Part shown: positions 14,303 through 27,400 of the stretch, one piece after another
Position numbering within the stretch: the stretch's first letter is position 1
Layout of the letters: every line of letters starts with the position of its first letter
Origin: Mesaphorura yosii
Lineage: Eukaryota > Arthropoda > Collembola > Poduromorpha > Tullbergiidae
Assembly: GCA_009869945.1 (NCBI GenBank)
Contig: WIXG01000159.1
Span: forward strand, 1 to 64,000
Length of the DNA: 64,000 nt
Direction of reading: 5' to 3'
Notes under the pieces: generated by a model
What the model saw: only the letters and a program-made list of their open reading frames with translations
Told to the model about the DNA's origin: nothing
Databases searched by the model: none
Position numbers and translations under genes: made by a program

Positions 14303-16554
14303 TTCTGAAACAATACAGCACAGGGAATGAAATCGGATTAGGGGAGGAGAGGAATGCAGTCGCAAAGGGTCTAACCAGGCACAAGGGTTATGTGTTCCGA
14401 TAATTTCTGTGGCTGGACAGACAATTTCATTATGGCTCTTTATTACTACATCTCTGCGTGAGAGCTTCTCCTTCACTTTTAGCCTTGTGGTCAGCGTCGG
14501 TATTTTTAATCAAATTACGCTTTCTCGTGGGAAATGAACCCGGAGAATTCTCAATGAATTTTTTCAATCGCGCGGTACCTCGTATTGACGAGCTCGCCAG
14601 TTCTCTCCATTTACTGTAACATGACTTATAACCTCAATCATGTCCATTAATCCTACTTCCACTGCATTTCGGAGTCCATGTCCAGGTTAACTCGAGTCGG
14701 AGCCCAAGTCCAAGCTAAAGCTTTCTAAACCCATTAATAATTCGTTGCCTTTAATGCAGAAACCACCGCGCATTGCTGCCACAACTGGCACTGGCAACTA
14801 CCGCTCATCAAATTGTCTACGTTATTTCTTGTCTATATTTCCATTGCAATTTGTGAGCAAATAGCATGCCGCTAAACGACGAACCTGCTCTTTTCGTTTC
14901 CTGTTCCTGTTGTCGTATCGCAAACCTAAACTTAATCCACTTGATGCTCCACCAATGTTTTGTTTTTCTTCATTCTCTCCACTTGCTTGTGAATTATTGA
15001 CTTAATCGATCATACTGCATCCAAATGCCTATACCTATTCCTTCATGGTACGGCTCTGAAATAGCTATACTTTAAACTCGAACACGCAGCTTGCTTGCAA
15101 GCTTGAGACCTAAACTTGTCTATTACCCACGTTGGATCTCCGTTTCGCACCAAGTAATTGCCATTTGTCTGCCACACTTACCGAAATTGTTGATGGATTA
15201 ATTCAGAAGCGAGTATTAGAGAGAATCTCAGGTGAAGAATTTGCAGAGGTTCAACGAAACGTGTACAGGCGAATTTCCTGTGCGTTGTCCCGTTCTTTCA
15301 CTTTCTCCTTTGGTGACTCAATGCTCTTTCTTTCGCTCGAATTCACAAGAAAACAAAGTTAACTTCCGATCTGTTAGCTGCAAATGGCAGACGAATCACT
15401 GAAAACACGCCGCTCTGCAGGTAGCAGGTCAAGTGTGGTTTCTGACTATGTAGACAATGGCAAATACAGACCTTGCACCACGCAGCGACTGAAATATTTA
15501 CGCCTTGCTGTCACCGACGAAAGTGGAGGCCTTGCAACTGAATATTTTACAGCTGGAAATGAACTTGAGACTCGTGCATCAGAATCAACACTGACTACCG
15601 CACCGAGAAAGCGGAGTGGATTTTATTGGAGCAGGCAGCGCGAGAGAAAGAGAAAGCAGCAGGACGAGAGAAAACGTTGCTTTCACTCGGTTTCTCTTGA
15701 AGAATACGGGAATTCACGCCACGCCACGCTATCATGCTTTGCAGGTTTCTTTCCCAGCCATGAGCATGCCTTCAGTGCCCCAGTGCTCAGTTTTCGAGTA
15801 TCAACTTGCTTCGCACGGGACGATTCAGCTCAGGTCTCAGGCCAGGTACTCTGTCGCATTCTCAATTCATATTAGGACTGGCGTTTTTCGCTCGCGTGTT
15901 GTTGTACAGTAACTTTTTTGTATCCCATTTTGGAATACTTGGCCGCACTCTTGTGCATTATAAATGCTCAACTTGACTTTCACATTCGCTTTTCATTTGA
16001 AAGTTTGGCGTTTTGCTCTGGGCTTCCATGCAGTGCAATTTGATGTGGGCCCAGTCTGCCTGCTTTCTGTTCTCCACCGCCTCCGTCTGAGCTTTCCCGC
16101 ATTACCCTGCCATGTAGTGAACTGTTCCGCAATTATTCAAGGTCAATCAGGATCGGGAGTAATGAGCAATGAGAACGTCAGCGAGCATGGCGAAACGAAA
16201 GTTTAAATTACAGTAGTAGTATTTGAGTTGTAAAATAAACTTGAGCTATAAACTCCTGATGTGGATGCAGGAGTCAGAAGTCTGGCAATTACTGCTCCAG
16301 TTCCATGATCTACTTTGCTTTGCCAAGTTCATGCACATGAAAGGGCGAATGAGCGAGTGAGATACACTTGAGCGCTGAGACTTGAGCAGCATTTGTATTT
16401 TATTGTCGCAATCGGTCCTCGCTGCGTGGATCCATCAGCAATTTATTTAATTAAAAATAGGAATGAGTTAAGTTTTTGATGTCGTAATTGAATTTGTGCA
16501 TCTTTGCTAGCATTAAAAATTACAAACTCATCCAAAAATTAAGAAAGACTTTAT
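14303..16554. other. Intergenic region upstream of calbindin, downstream of TRPA
   Basis: This is the 5' side of calbindin (minus strand) and the 3' side of the TRPA gene (minus strand), so it should hold the calbindin promoter and any untranslated first exon. The longest open frame, 15384-15875 on the plus strand (163 codons), has no recognisable domain and is overlapped by another open frame. I treat it as chance, with some doubt. Confidence 0.45.
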
Positions 16555-16555
16555 T
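16550..16555 (-). promoter_or_regulatory. Polyadenylation signal AATAAA overlapping the TRPA stop
   Basis: On the minus strand the stop codon and the signal share a base, as TGAATAAA. If this signal is used, the 3' untranslated region is only a few tens of bases long. Confidence 0.55.
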
Positions 16556-19148
16556 CATTTGTGTATGTTTAACTTTGTCTCGAGTATTCGCAGTGCTTCA
16601 TAAATTATGCGGCCCTCCTCAGCATTTAAAGCTATTTGCCCGGCCTGGGCCAGGGACGTAGCGAAGGATGAAGATGGAGCAGCCTGGGACAGTGACGAAG
16701 AGAGCCAACTGGCACTCGTGCTCATGCCCTGCTCCAGCCGGCTGTGACGGCAGCCTCGCTTTACAGCAAGCTGACGAAGTTGCTCCACCACTTCAGAGCT
16801 TACGAAAGACGGAGGATGATTCACATTCAAAATGTATTCAAATCTAAAATTTATGCCGAATTGAGAAAAGTTTCTGCATAATTTTCAAGTTTTGGAGTTC
16901 AGGCGACCAAGTTACCTTGCCTGGCGTATCAAGTCTGCTGGAATAACTTCCAGTTTGGAGACTTTGAGTCGATCAAAGATGTACATCAGCTGAATTCTGT
17001 TTTTGGTTTGCGATTTTTCGCATTCAATGGAAAGTTCCTGAATAATGAATAAAACATATTGGGCAAATCTACCAATTGGACCAGAACCAGAACCAATTTC
17101 AGCTTTCAAGTCAACACCCGAAGACTTGCCTTGATGTCGTTGATTGTCACAGCCAGAATGTAGTTAATAAAGACGATCGACATGAACAGCAGAAAGAGGA
17201 GGTAGAGGATATTAGCAAAGACTGCGTATACTTCACTCGACTCCCGTTGCTTGCCTTCATTGAACACGTCCTCGTACCGCAAGTCACCAATCATCATGCT
17301 AATTATAGTGATGATGCTGTACCAGTTGTCGATGTCCTGCAATTAACAATTATTAACGATCCTTGGCTTAATGACGACGACTGAATTTTTTTATCGCCTG
17401 TTATTTACAACCTGGACTTACTTCGGCATCCATGATAAAGAACGCGATTGTAAATCCAACGAAAAGAGGTATGAATAACAAAGTGAGCTTGAAAATGGTG
17501 AGAGCAATCTGAAAGCGTATGAGGCAATGAGTATCAAATATCAATTCGGCAGGCTGTAGCTGCTTTGTCTGTGCAGTTTTGGTACTTGCCCTCAGAAACA
17601 TGTCGTAAAGGACAGCCAACCCTCGGATTTTGCTGAATTGCTCCAAGCACAAGGCCCAAATGAGGAAGACGTTGAACTGTCATATCACGTACAATTAGCA
17701 CCAATTCTGTTAAAGTAGAAGAGTTAGCTGCATTGCACTTACAGCTGCCACTGGATATCTCCACTTCAGAATATATTCGTCCGAAGAGCCTAGCGAAGGC
17801 CATAATGTCATCGGTGTCAGCACGTAAAAGACGAACCATGGAAGTATTTGCTTCGTAAAATAGGTCCTTCTTGCTCGATAGAAGAAAATTCCCAGCTCCG
17901 TTAACATCATGGAACCCCAAAGTGCGGTTAGAACACCAGATATGGCTTTTAGGGCAACGGATATTTCGCAGGTCAGTTCACCAGCCTCTTCGGCAACTGC
18001 TGCCGCTGCTAGTGTGGTTCCTTCTAGCTCGGTGGCCCGGTTGTACGCGTCGAACGGGCAAACGTCAACGTAGACAAAATATACGTAACATGTGTAAAAA
18101 ATCACAATAAGTGTCTGCAATACAAATATAAACTCGTAAGTCATAATCGTTGTGTCTGTTGGCTGCATCAAGAGTTGAACGAGATTTGACATAGTTATGC
18201 GCTTACATGCCAAAAGAAAGACAACAAAATCATCGGCTGCAGCTTGCGGTACTTCAGTTCGAGAAAAAGCAAGAGTAAAGGGTGTTCAAAAACTTTTGTA
18301 TTCCTGACGACATGGGAAATACTGTGGAGGAATGCCGTCTCGTCAAATTTCTCAATTTTCTTATTGACTTCCATTTTCGCTGCCAAGTTTTTGCCGCGAA
18401 GGTCATAGTATTGAAGGACATTTCTTTGAAAAAGCATGTGAAATGAAGGGTGGACTCAGTTTCTGGCTTATAAATCAATAGGGAAATAGCACGGGGTTCG
18501 CTTACCTGAAGTTGACACGAAGAACGTCGTCCTTGTCCGCTTCCATTTCCACATCTCGATCCAGCAGCTCGCACAGGATGTCAGGCTGTACGTTCGCCAA
18601 ATACGTGGCCAGAAGCTCTTTACTCTTCAGTCTGACCGTGAGATCGGCTCCTTTCAAGACTAGAAGCAACGCCGACTTGTTCCATTCATGTTTCAATGCG
18701 AGGTACAGCGGAACATCGCCGGCCTTATTTGGCAAGTTGAAGTCTATTCCATGATCCAGGAGTAACGCTGTGCATTTGGCAACTTCTGCTTGACATTCCT
18801 CGCTCAAACAGACTGTGAAATTAGACGAAGTGCGTGAAATAAAATTAATTCGTAAGTTTCAGCTCGTTTCCAGTTCCTGATCCAGCACTCACCTTCTGAG
18901 TACAGGAAATGTAGAGCGTTAGATCCACTCCCATTGTCAATTCTATTCACTTCCACCCCGTCTGCAAGAAGCAAGGCTAATTGCTCAGAATCTCGAACGC
19001 GTGCTTGGTGGAAGAGGTTGTTGGAACCGGGGCTGCGGAATGAAGTAAATTTAGAGGTAAGAATGTAGCGGATATTAGAGGCCAGATGCCGGCAACACGA
19101 GGAGCTAAGAAACGCTTACAATTTTTCGATGCGGGACTGCCGAGACAT
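16555..19148 (-). CDS. Short TRPA-family cation channel (painless/pyrexia-like)
   Basis: This is a predicted six-transmembrane TRP cation channel; painless and pyrexia are thermo/nociceptive TRPA channels in insects. Exons are 19148-19120, 19032-18893, 18812-18506, 18423-18207, 18114-17743, 17676-17590, 17508-17422, 17336-17130, 17037-16916 and 16843-16555. They total 1857 nt and encode 618 residues. Residues 10-159 hold three to four ankyrin-like repeats, for example one containing ALLLDHGIDFN. S1 lies near 220-246, S4 in exon 6 and S5 in exon 7. The pore helix and selectivity region is NWYSIITIISMMIGDL at about 418-433, followed by S6. Phase forces a GC donor (GCAAGT) after exon 6 and favours one after exon 8. 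The ankyrin domain is much shorter than the eight or more repeats usual in this family. Assignment to TRPA rests on S4-S6 and the pore; the exact subfamily is uncertain. Confidence 0.85.
17509..17589 (-). other. 81-nt stop-free GC-AG intron of the TRPA gene
   Basis: This intron lies between exons 6 and 7. It starts with GCAAGT and ends TTTCAG, is a multiple of three and has no in-frame stop, so retention would insert 27 residues. It is called as an intron because removing it gives the continuous S4-S5 block MFLR/IALTIFKLTLLF that aligns with TRPA channels. A GT donor four bases downstream would break the frame. Confidence 0.7.
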
Positions 19149-19937
19149 TGCTGCTGCTGAAGTTAGCTTGACAGAACAGCTGAAGTCTGCATGCGTTGTG
19201 TTGAAGTCTGAGAGGCAATCGCGATATAGCATGCTTATGCGGGTTTGGCCATCGATGGCCCGACCAATTGATAAGATAAGAGGTGACGATCATTGCTTCA
19301 TACATTCCCACTTCTGGCGTGTAAGTTCAAAAGAATGCCAATTTATTTCGTAGTCGGCAGATTCGATGAGCTGAAACAGTCTGTACGAAATGTAACGCAC
19401 TTGATGTGGCCTTCATGCAGGAAATTACGGTAACATACGTGCATTTAATCATCGGCTCTCAGCTGCTTATCAAATACTCATGTAATTAAAATTTTTGGCT
19501 TTGTACGTAATGCAACTCTGTTACAGCTGATTTTGCAAATGGAAGTTGAGTATTTTGGTATTGTACAGATCATGGGGGCAAACGTACGGAAATTCGGAGC
19601 ATAGATAGAAGGAGGAAGGCCGAACATCAGATCACATCGACATGACATGCGTTGCGACAACGCACAAACACAACACGAAGTAGGTTGCAATCCACACTTT
19701 TGTTAATGAACCAACATGCTACAAGTGAACAGTTCGTGAAGCTGAAAACTTTCTGACATGCACATGCACAGGGGACACGGGTCCCCGTATCAAGCTGTGT
19801 TCACAGATGCAAAAAGAGCAGATTAAAAATAGACCTGCTGGATCCAACTTGCGAGTGTGGAGTGATTACGATCTCAGCGCGTATGACAAGGCAAATCCAT
19901 CAACATCAAACTAACAGACTGTGTTCTGGATCAGAGG
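19149..19937. other. Intergenic region upstream of the TRPA gene
   Basis: This should contain the TRPA promoter (minus strand). A short hairpin, GGGGAC/GTCCCC, lies at 19771-19786. I see nothing else that can be supported. Confidence 0.4.
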
Positions 19938-20342
19938 ATTCTACGACCGAGTCCCTCCGTCTAAGTCTCTGGTTTAAATCCCTGCGTACGATTCCCTCCC
20001 TCGCAATCCATCTGGTTTGAGTCCCTCATCCCCAGTCCCCCTATAACAATGTGACCAAACTAACCAAGAACTTACCCAACCGGAAACTAACAAACCTAAC
20101 CTAACCTACTTTAACAACCCACCAATTAGATGTGTATCATTTCAACCCGAGTAGCCGAGTTAGAACAGCAACTTTCCTTAAAATCTGCCTACATACAACC
20201 ATATTTACTCCATCTTTTGTTCCATTCCTTACTTGCTCTGCTAATAATGGAAGAATGTATCGGGGGGTCGTCGTCCTAGAGGGATTCCAACAAGAGGGGC
20301 TGGGGCTGAGGGACTAAGACAGAGGGACTCGTTCGTGCTATA
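19938..20342. mobile_element. MITE-like element with inverted repeats and 9-bp direct repeat
   Basis: The left arm at 19944-19971 and the right arm at 20309-20336 are inverted repeats matching at 24 of 28 positions, built around CGAGTCCCT. Outside them, GGATCAGAG occurs at both 19929-19937 and 20343-20351, as expected of a 9-bp target-site duplication. The 405-bp interior has no coding capacity and includes two to three CCTAA units at 20095-20108. The features fit a non-autonomous DNA transposon. A 9-bp duplication is typical of Mutator-like elements, but the outermost bases of the two arms match poorly, so the family is uncertain. Confidence 0.6.
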
Positions 20343-20351
20343 GGATCAGAG

Positions 20352-21465
20352 CATTCAAAAGCAGCAAATCTCGCTTGAATTAGATCTCGTTCGGTTTTTC
20401 ATGAATGAGAGGAATTTCATTAGAATCGTCCGGCAGGGTCTTAAATCAATGTCAAATTAATTGCCGAATTGAAGAGTTCCATGAGCAAACGCAAGTGCGG
20501 TTGTAAGTGGTTCAAATGTTGGAAAGGAAAGGAAATAAATTGGATGAGATTAGCCATAAACGTCTTTTATGTGGTAATTATTTGATTATACTTGTTTAAA
20601 TAAATCATTTCTCATTTCAACAGTCAATGCCAGCATTACATAACATTACACTGCTGCATTGAACATTGGTTGGCACAATTTGGGATATGTCAAGTCACAT
20701 TTTTTGTAACTACTATTCGACTGAATGAGCACTGTGCTGCTGCTCGTGCCTCGCTTGCTATTCTTGGCACCCGCTTCCAGGAAGATTAACTCACAGATCA
20801 AAATCTTCCATGCACACACTTGATCCTTTCTTCTGGCTTATCTTAACTGCCAGCCAAGAACTTCATCTTCATCCAATTCTTCTTCCTCCTCACTCCAACA
20901 AGAGCAAGAATGAATTGACTACCAACGTCTTAACAAATGAAAACATTTTACGCAACTCTTTTATACTTTTTGGACGAGACGAGGAGGCTTGAAGTCTCGA
21001 CTCGATAGTTCTAAGCTCCAGTTGCGATTCTGCAGTGTTTGGAATAATTTGCGTCGAATTTGAACTGTTACCTTTTTGCACCGCATACGCGTACGGTCGA
21101 GATGTTTAGAGTTTAGGCATCTCTCGGAAGATTCCTATTTAAGTATTATCATCATCGCACTTGAACCAAGTGCAGCTTGTGTCGTGCCTGTGCATGTATG
21201 ATAAGCATAAATAAAGAGTTTCCACGCTCTCGTTCTATTCTAGAGTTGGCATTTTCTGATTTGTTTTTCTTGTTCCTGCTATTTTTCTGTTAACTCGCTC
21301 AAGAAAAGAATTCGATCAATCTCTTTAAAAGGCTTCGAGATTTCATTGAAGACGACAAATACAATCACACCGCACAGTCGCGGAGTGGAGGCGGTAGTTC
21401 AATAGAAACTGCGTGACGCGACTGTACGTGCGTATGTTGTCTCAAGTTGTAAGGTTTCGATTATC
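20352..21465. other. Intergenic region upstream of the fibrinogen-domain gene
   Basis: This is the presumed promoter and 5' leader of the plus-strand gene starting at 21466. An A/T-rich ATAAATAAAG stretch lies near 21205-21220. I cannot place a transcription start. Confidence 0.4.
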
Positions 21466-24400
21466 ATGGCTGTGACGATGACAAAGGCAATCGTGGTCTT
21501 CGTTTTATGGGTGTGTTTGATTGGTGTTGGATATCTGACCTCGACCGGAAGCCTTGCAAGGGCTTTCAATCTTCAGAAAGACGATGGTGACGCCAGTGCC
21601 AGTGACTCAAGCCGTGAAAGTGTGAATGGCAACGACGATCGTGATAAAAGTGCGCTACGGGATGATGGTAATTGGTTTGATTACGACCCGAGAGCAAATG
21701 GTGGAATGATGCTTAGCATCGCCAGTAAAAGAATTGCAGAGGCTGGGAGCCGAGAGCAAAGATGGATTGCTTCAGCAGCTGGAATTAAATCCAGCATTGG
21801 AAGAAGGGGCAGTATTGGGAATAATGATAATGATAATAACGGAATAAAAGCCTCAGCATCATTACTCTTGAATGGGCCCTCATCGCCTACGCGATTAAAC
21901 TCGCACTTAAAACCAACAAGTTCCGATCCGGATCCCATCGCGACTCAAGTTCATGAACCAATCGTACTCTCTCAGGTGAGCCCGCAGCACGTGTTACTTT
22001 TATCGCCTGTCCCCAATTGCATTGCATTGTGCATCGCAACTTGCGACCACGTCTCGGACGAAATTGATGACATTGGTTGGAAGACCATAAATTAAGGTTG
22101 TGATTTCCGGGACGGGACAGAGTTTGTTTGTGTCTGTCTTGCAGAATTCCGCCGTCCTACCGCATTGCACGCTAAAAGCGCTGGCACGTTTCTCTTCTCT
22201 CCCAAGTGAATATTATTATTTCTCCAATTCCAATTTCCGTCTCAGTGCGAGCGTTCGTTAATCGGTTCTTGTTCTCGTATTCTCTAAGCATTCGTTTCGA
22301 ATAACAGGACGAGAAGTATCAAATTATAAATGGTGTGGAAGAAAGTTCCAGCGAAGAAAGCATTGAGAATGAGGGCAATATTTCTCAAAATCACCTCTTG
22401 TACGATAATGATCCGCATTTTGAGCAGAGGCAGAAGCAACAGCAACAGAATGAACTGGAAAATGAAGCGGACACTGCTACTGCGAATTCTATCGCAGGCG
22501 GCATAAGCGGAGAAAATGATAATGAAAGAGAATCGAGGAAGAAGGCGGGCAAAAGCAGAAAGAAATTCTTATCGAAACATTTTCCAAATTCCGAGCTCGT
22601 CTCGGTCTCGGAAGATAATGAAAATGGTGATGCCACTACGAGTCCGACTCCAGGCATGCAATGCGGGCATTTGCAGCCGTATCTCGCTACTCTGGTTCGA
22701 CAAGTAAGGTGATCGGCCATTTAATTAATTTTTGTCCATTGGAATGAATTTGAATTCCGTAATTGGGAGAAACCTTACACTAGTCTCAACGCATTGACTT
22801 TAAATTTGCTTTCAGATACGAATGCAGGAACAAGATCGGGAATACTTCAGGCAGTTGAGTCTTCAGCAGGAACGGAAATTCGAAACTTCTATGGCACATT
22901 TGAATCTCACAGGTAATTTATGTTTATACCAGTCACATTTTGTCGCAAATAAATTAATGTTAGTTTGTATTAGCGAAAGTGCTCACGACTGAATCAATGC
23001 GAATTACGGACATGGAATCAAGTATCAATCAGCAGCTAAAAATTATGAACGAGAGACTAGAAGCAAGTGTGGAGAAGATAATCGCCGCGTCCACAGTGTA
23101 AGTTTAAGGACCAACTTTTGCAAGCACGCATTTGCTCGCTTGAATGCTGCGCTCTACCAAATAAGAATTTTCCTACTAGATGCAAAAAAATGGGCCAACT
23201 CTACTGTTGACTTCAGGAAGCCCATATTTTAGACGGACGCTGTGCAAATAGTAATAATTTCTCCTCCCATTCTTCTCTTGCTTACTTCGTATAAAGAAGC
23301 AGAATTATCGTAATAAATGTCAAGAATTTATTTTTATTTCTTTGAAGTTGACAACATTTATCGTATTCTTACGTACATGGCGCTTATTCTAGAAGCGTTT
23401 GCAAGTTATGACCCTTTATCATTTCTAATATGAATCATATTGCGAAACGAGCATTTGCAGTCGCAGCGTTGTCGACCTGGGGCCGAGCGCCAAACGCGAG
23501 CGGGAATAGAATTGCTTAGTATGATTGTTATTACATTTGTTTCAGGTCACAAATCATCCTGCAGTTGTCCAAGGAGTCTTTTCATCAAATGGATCGGATA
23601 CAGGAGACTACGGACGATGTAAGTGACGTGCAAAAATACATGCTCGATTTAAGAAGCAGGCGAAACAATTCTCAATTCAATTCTTCAAACTCTTTCAAAT
23701 ACTCTGAAATTGCAAAGTATGGCATTTTGACGATTCCTGGGGGGAAGAAAACTTTCTCAAGATGTGATTGTTTCTCGAATGTTGAAATTGGTTTTTATTT
23801 ACTCGTTTTGTGGGTTTGTCTTCAGGTTTTGTTCCAAGTTCGGGCATTGAAAACAGAACTGGGTGATGTTGGACAAGCGTCGGTTCAGGCAATTTATAAC
23901 ATCCAGGTAAGCATTCGCGTAGCGTGCCGTGCATTTTGGTTGATTAATCTTCTTTTTGCGTCCTTTCTTTGCCGAGTGACGTGCGCTGGCTCGTTAAATA
24001 ATTCCGATGCGTTATGCTGCGTGCACCTGCACCTCAAATTTCATCCTGCGGCACGATTCCAGATCCAGACGGAAATTTCTTATCCATTACATTGATGGAA
24101 TGACGGGCATATTTCGAAACGCTGCCAACATAAACATGAGCACTAAAAGAATCATAAAATGATGGGATATCAGAAAGCACACAGCACACTAGCCACAATT
24201 CTTTTACAGCCATGCAAAGTTCTTCTCATAACCACTTTATATGTTCATAGAGAATTCATTGAGGCTATCAAAACGAAAACGTGCCCTGGTCCGGGTGCGA
24301 ACACGTGCGCTATACCAGAAGTAATAAAATATTATTTGCATATTGCAGAATGTGTAATTCAGAGTACTCAGACAACACTTTATGGCAGGTTTATTTTTTT

Positions 24401-27400
24401 AATATCTCCAGTTACGGTGACGGAATTGGCTGTGGGCTGTTATTGCCATTGCGCGATTTCCTAAAGTGGGAAAATTAAAGATTTTAAAAGTCTTCATTAA
24501 TATTCATGTCCATTTTCAGATTTAAAGATGAGTGCGTCACTCAACGTGTCTCGTTTTGCTGTAAAATGAAATGTGAAATGCTTTTTAAGAGATTTGAAGC
24601 GCCTAGAACTTTCCCAAACTGAACTTGCACTACTGGCAAGGCGAAAGTGCTCCTGGAATTCCCGCAGTATGCTTTGCAGGCAGGGTACAAAATGGAGCCC
24701 ATTACACATTACACGAGTCGGGCTCGCCTGCGAAGGAAAGATCAATTTAGTGAAGCCAAAACAAGGCCCCACATGTTTCTAAGTATTAAGTCGGATGCTC
24801 CTAAATAAAAGTTAAAATGTACCTTTTCTCTTTATAGTTTTACTTCATGCATTTACGTTTTGTCTCTGGTGCGCTTGGTTGCAGAGATCTGAAGAGAATT
24901 TGATGAAACAACTCGGAGAATCGTGGAATAGAACAATTTACGCATTGCGACAAGAGCCCGGCCGCTCAGCTGCTGCTGCATCCTCCGCCACGGCCACCTC
25001 TGCTGCATATACACGGGAATGGCACAGCGAGCAGATGCAACCACATCACGATCAACCCAGAAACAGAAACCAGCAGCAGCACGCTTCATCTTCAAGTTCA
25101 GCACCTTCACCTAGATTTGCCCAAGAAGAATTTATTCAAGCCGACGCAGCACCCGAACCGTCCTCCATAAATCGTAATGATGATGATCGCAGTGGAAATG
25201 AAGCTCTATCGCTGCCAGCAGCTAGAACAAATGATGGAAGACAGGACACGGACGCGGGAATGAATGACCAAGGTGAAAGGAATGCTGCCAACAACAATTC
25301 TTTTCTTCAACTTTCTCCAAATCGTGCGCGTGCGAGTGGATCAGCGTCTGAAAGAAGCAGCAGCGTCACGCCGTGTTCGTCACGTGAAAAACTGATAAAT
25401 CGTAAGCATTCGCTCTGACAGCGATAATACTCTCTGGGTCCCTCCAAAGAAGTTTTTTCTCGACTCTCGTGCATTTCTATAATTGTTCTGCTCGACATGA
25501 AGCACTATTTGTCATTCTTACATGGCCACAATTCGTGACCTTGACGAAGCATGTCCTATGGTACAATACAGGAGGGCACTGAAAGCACAAGTATGAGGTA
25601 GGCAGACTGTAGGATAATCTGATTAGCGAGAGTAGTCCATTGTAAAGTCTTGACAGCCACGCGATGCGATACGAAGGCGAAAAATGGCGAGACATCGAAG
25701 TGTGGAACAGGACAGAAACCGTTGCGTGGGGAAAAGTGACAACTTTATGGTCCAGTGCCTGTGACTGTGACTGACATTCTGCTCGGCACTGCATTGCGTT
25801 AACAGGCACGAGAAGCTGTGACAGCGCAGCGACAAGGCAAGGCATAGCATGTATACATTTGAAAAATAATCCGATATCAAAGTAGAATGGATCCAGCAGT
25901 CTCAAAGTATCTGTTTCCCATCTTGTTCATTGCGATTCACATAAGTTGATAATACTCGTGGGAATGGGAACAGCGGCAGCGGCGATGATACTCGTCTAAT
26001 TCTTTTTCTAGATCGTAATACCTGCACGGCATGCGAGCAAAGAAAGCACGGCACACTACATTGCAACGAATATGGCAGTGATGGTAAAAGGATTCCGTGT
26101 CAGAATTTATGTGCTTGTGCTGCTCCTAACTCCCATCCGAAACTTTGCTGCCGACGATGGGAAGGTGTAAACTGCAAAGTGTAAAGTGCAAACTTGAGAA
26201 TGAGCAAATACTTGGTCGTTTAATCAAGATGAATTATACACAAGTGCCTCATTAACTACATCAATTCAAAGTTGAGCCTGATCTTACTTTACTACTATTA
26301 CCTTTACCTTCAACGCAAAATGAGAAAGCGAGACATAACTTTTGAGCTGGTAAGAGGTAACAGCCTATGCACAATTCATGCGTAAAATTTTAGCTTGTTA
26401 CTTTGCGGGAGTGAGAATCATCATGAATCATGACGATGGAGCAATTTCGGGTTCATACAAACTTGATTTAAGAGAGAGTTGTTAGCAGTTGTGTGGGGCT
26501 AAATTTAGTGCCGTATCTCACTTCGCCTAATTTATGTTAACAAACGTTTGCATTTTTCTGCCCCCGTTGCAGCTCAAAAGCCAAGGGACTGTTCAGAACT
26601 CCAACTTTCTGGCTACACTCAGAGCGGACTCTTCAACATTCATCCATTTGCGAATTCTTCTCAATTTGTGCAGGTACTGAATATTTAAGTAACTCATAAT
26701 GACAGTGACATAATACGAATTGCGAATGGAGTTCCAAAAATAGCTGGGCTGGAAAGGTCGGAGTGTGTTAATTTGTTTGCTCAGAAATCTTACCTGGACG
26801 CTTGAAATCAGATGTTGTTTTCTTGCCGGCGGACGATCATTCATTCATGTCCAATTTCGAAGTCAAGCGTAGCACTTCAGCCGAATGTGAGTTGACACGG
26901 GCGAAGGCGTACAGTGATGGATTTCCAAATTGGGCCGAATTATTCTTGCCTCTCGCGCCCAGCATATAAAACGAAAACAGGAGGTAGAACGAAAGAGGAT
27001 CTGCACTCTTGTTTATTATTATGGACGCTGTGTACCGCACGACTGACATGACTTGTAACTGTGGTTGACTGAAAATAAATTCCTGCCTCGTGTCGGCCAG
27101 CATGTTGATCCTCTTCTGCTTTATTGCCACTAATTCCAGGTTTATTGTGACCTCGATGCCACTGCTGCCACCGGAGGAGGATGGACAGTGATTCAGCGAC
27201 GCGGAGATTATCAGGTATCCAGAGAGAATTTTCAACGTAGTTGGCGAGACTACGAAAAAGGATTTGGTTCACCATACAATCATTTCTGGATTGGTAAGCT
27301 CGGCTTAAACCTTATGGACGCGTTATGGGACTTTTTATATTTACCTATGCCTTCAGTAATCGAAGAGTATGGTTGCGGTGTTCCTGGTTTAGCGTAGTTG

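Noticed and set aside
15384-15875. 163-codon plus-strand open frame
   Set aside because: It has no recognised domain, overlaps another open frame, and has no splice partners. A frame this long can occur by chance in 64 kb.
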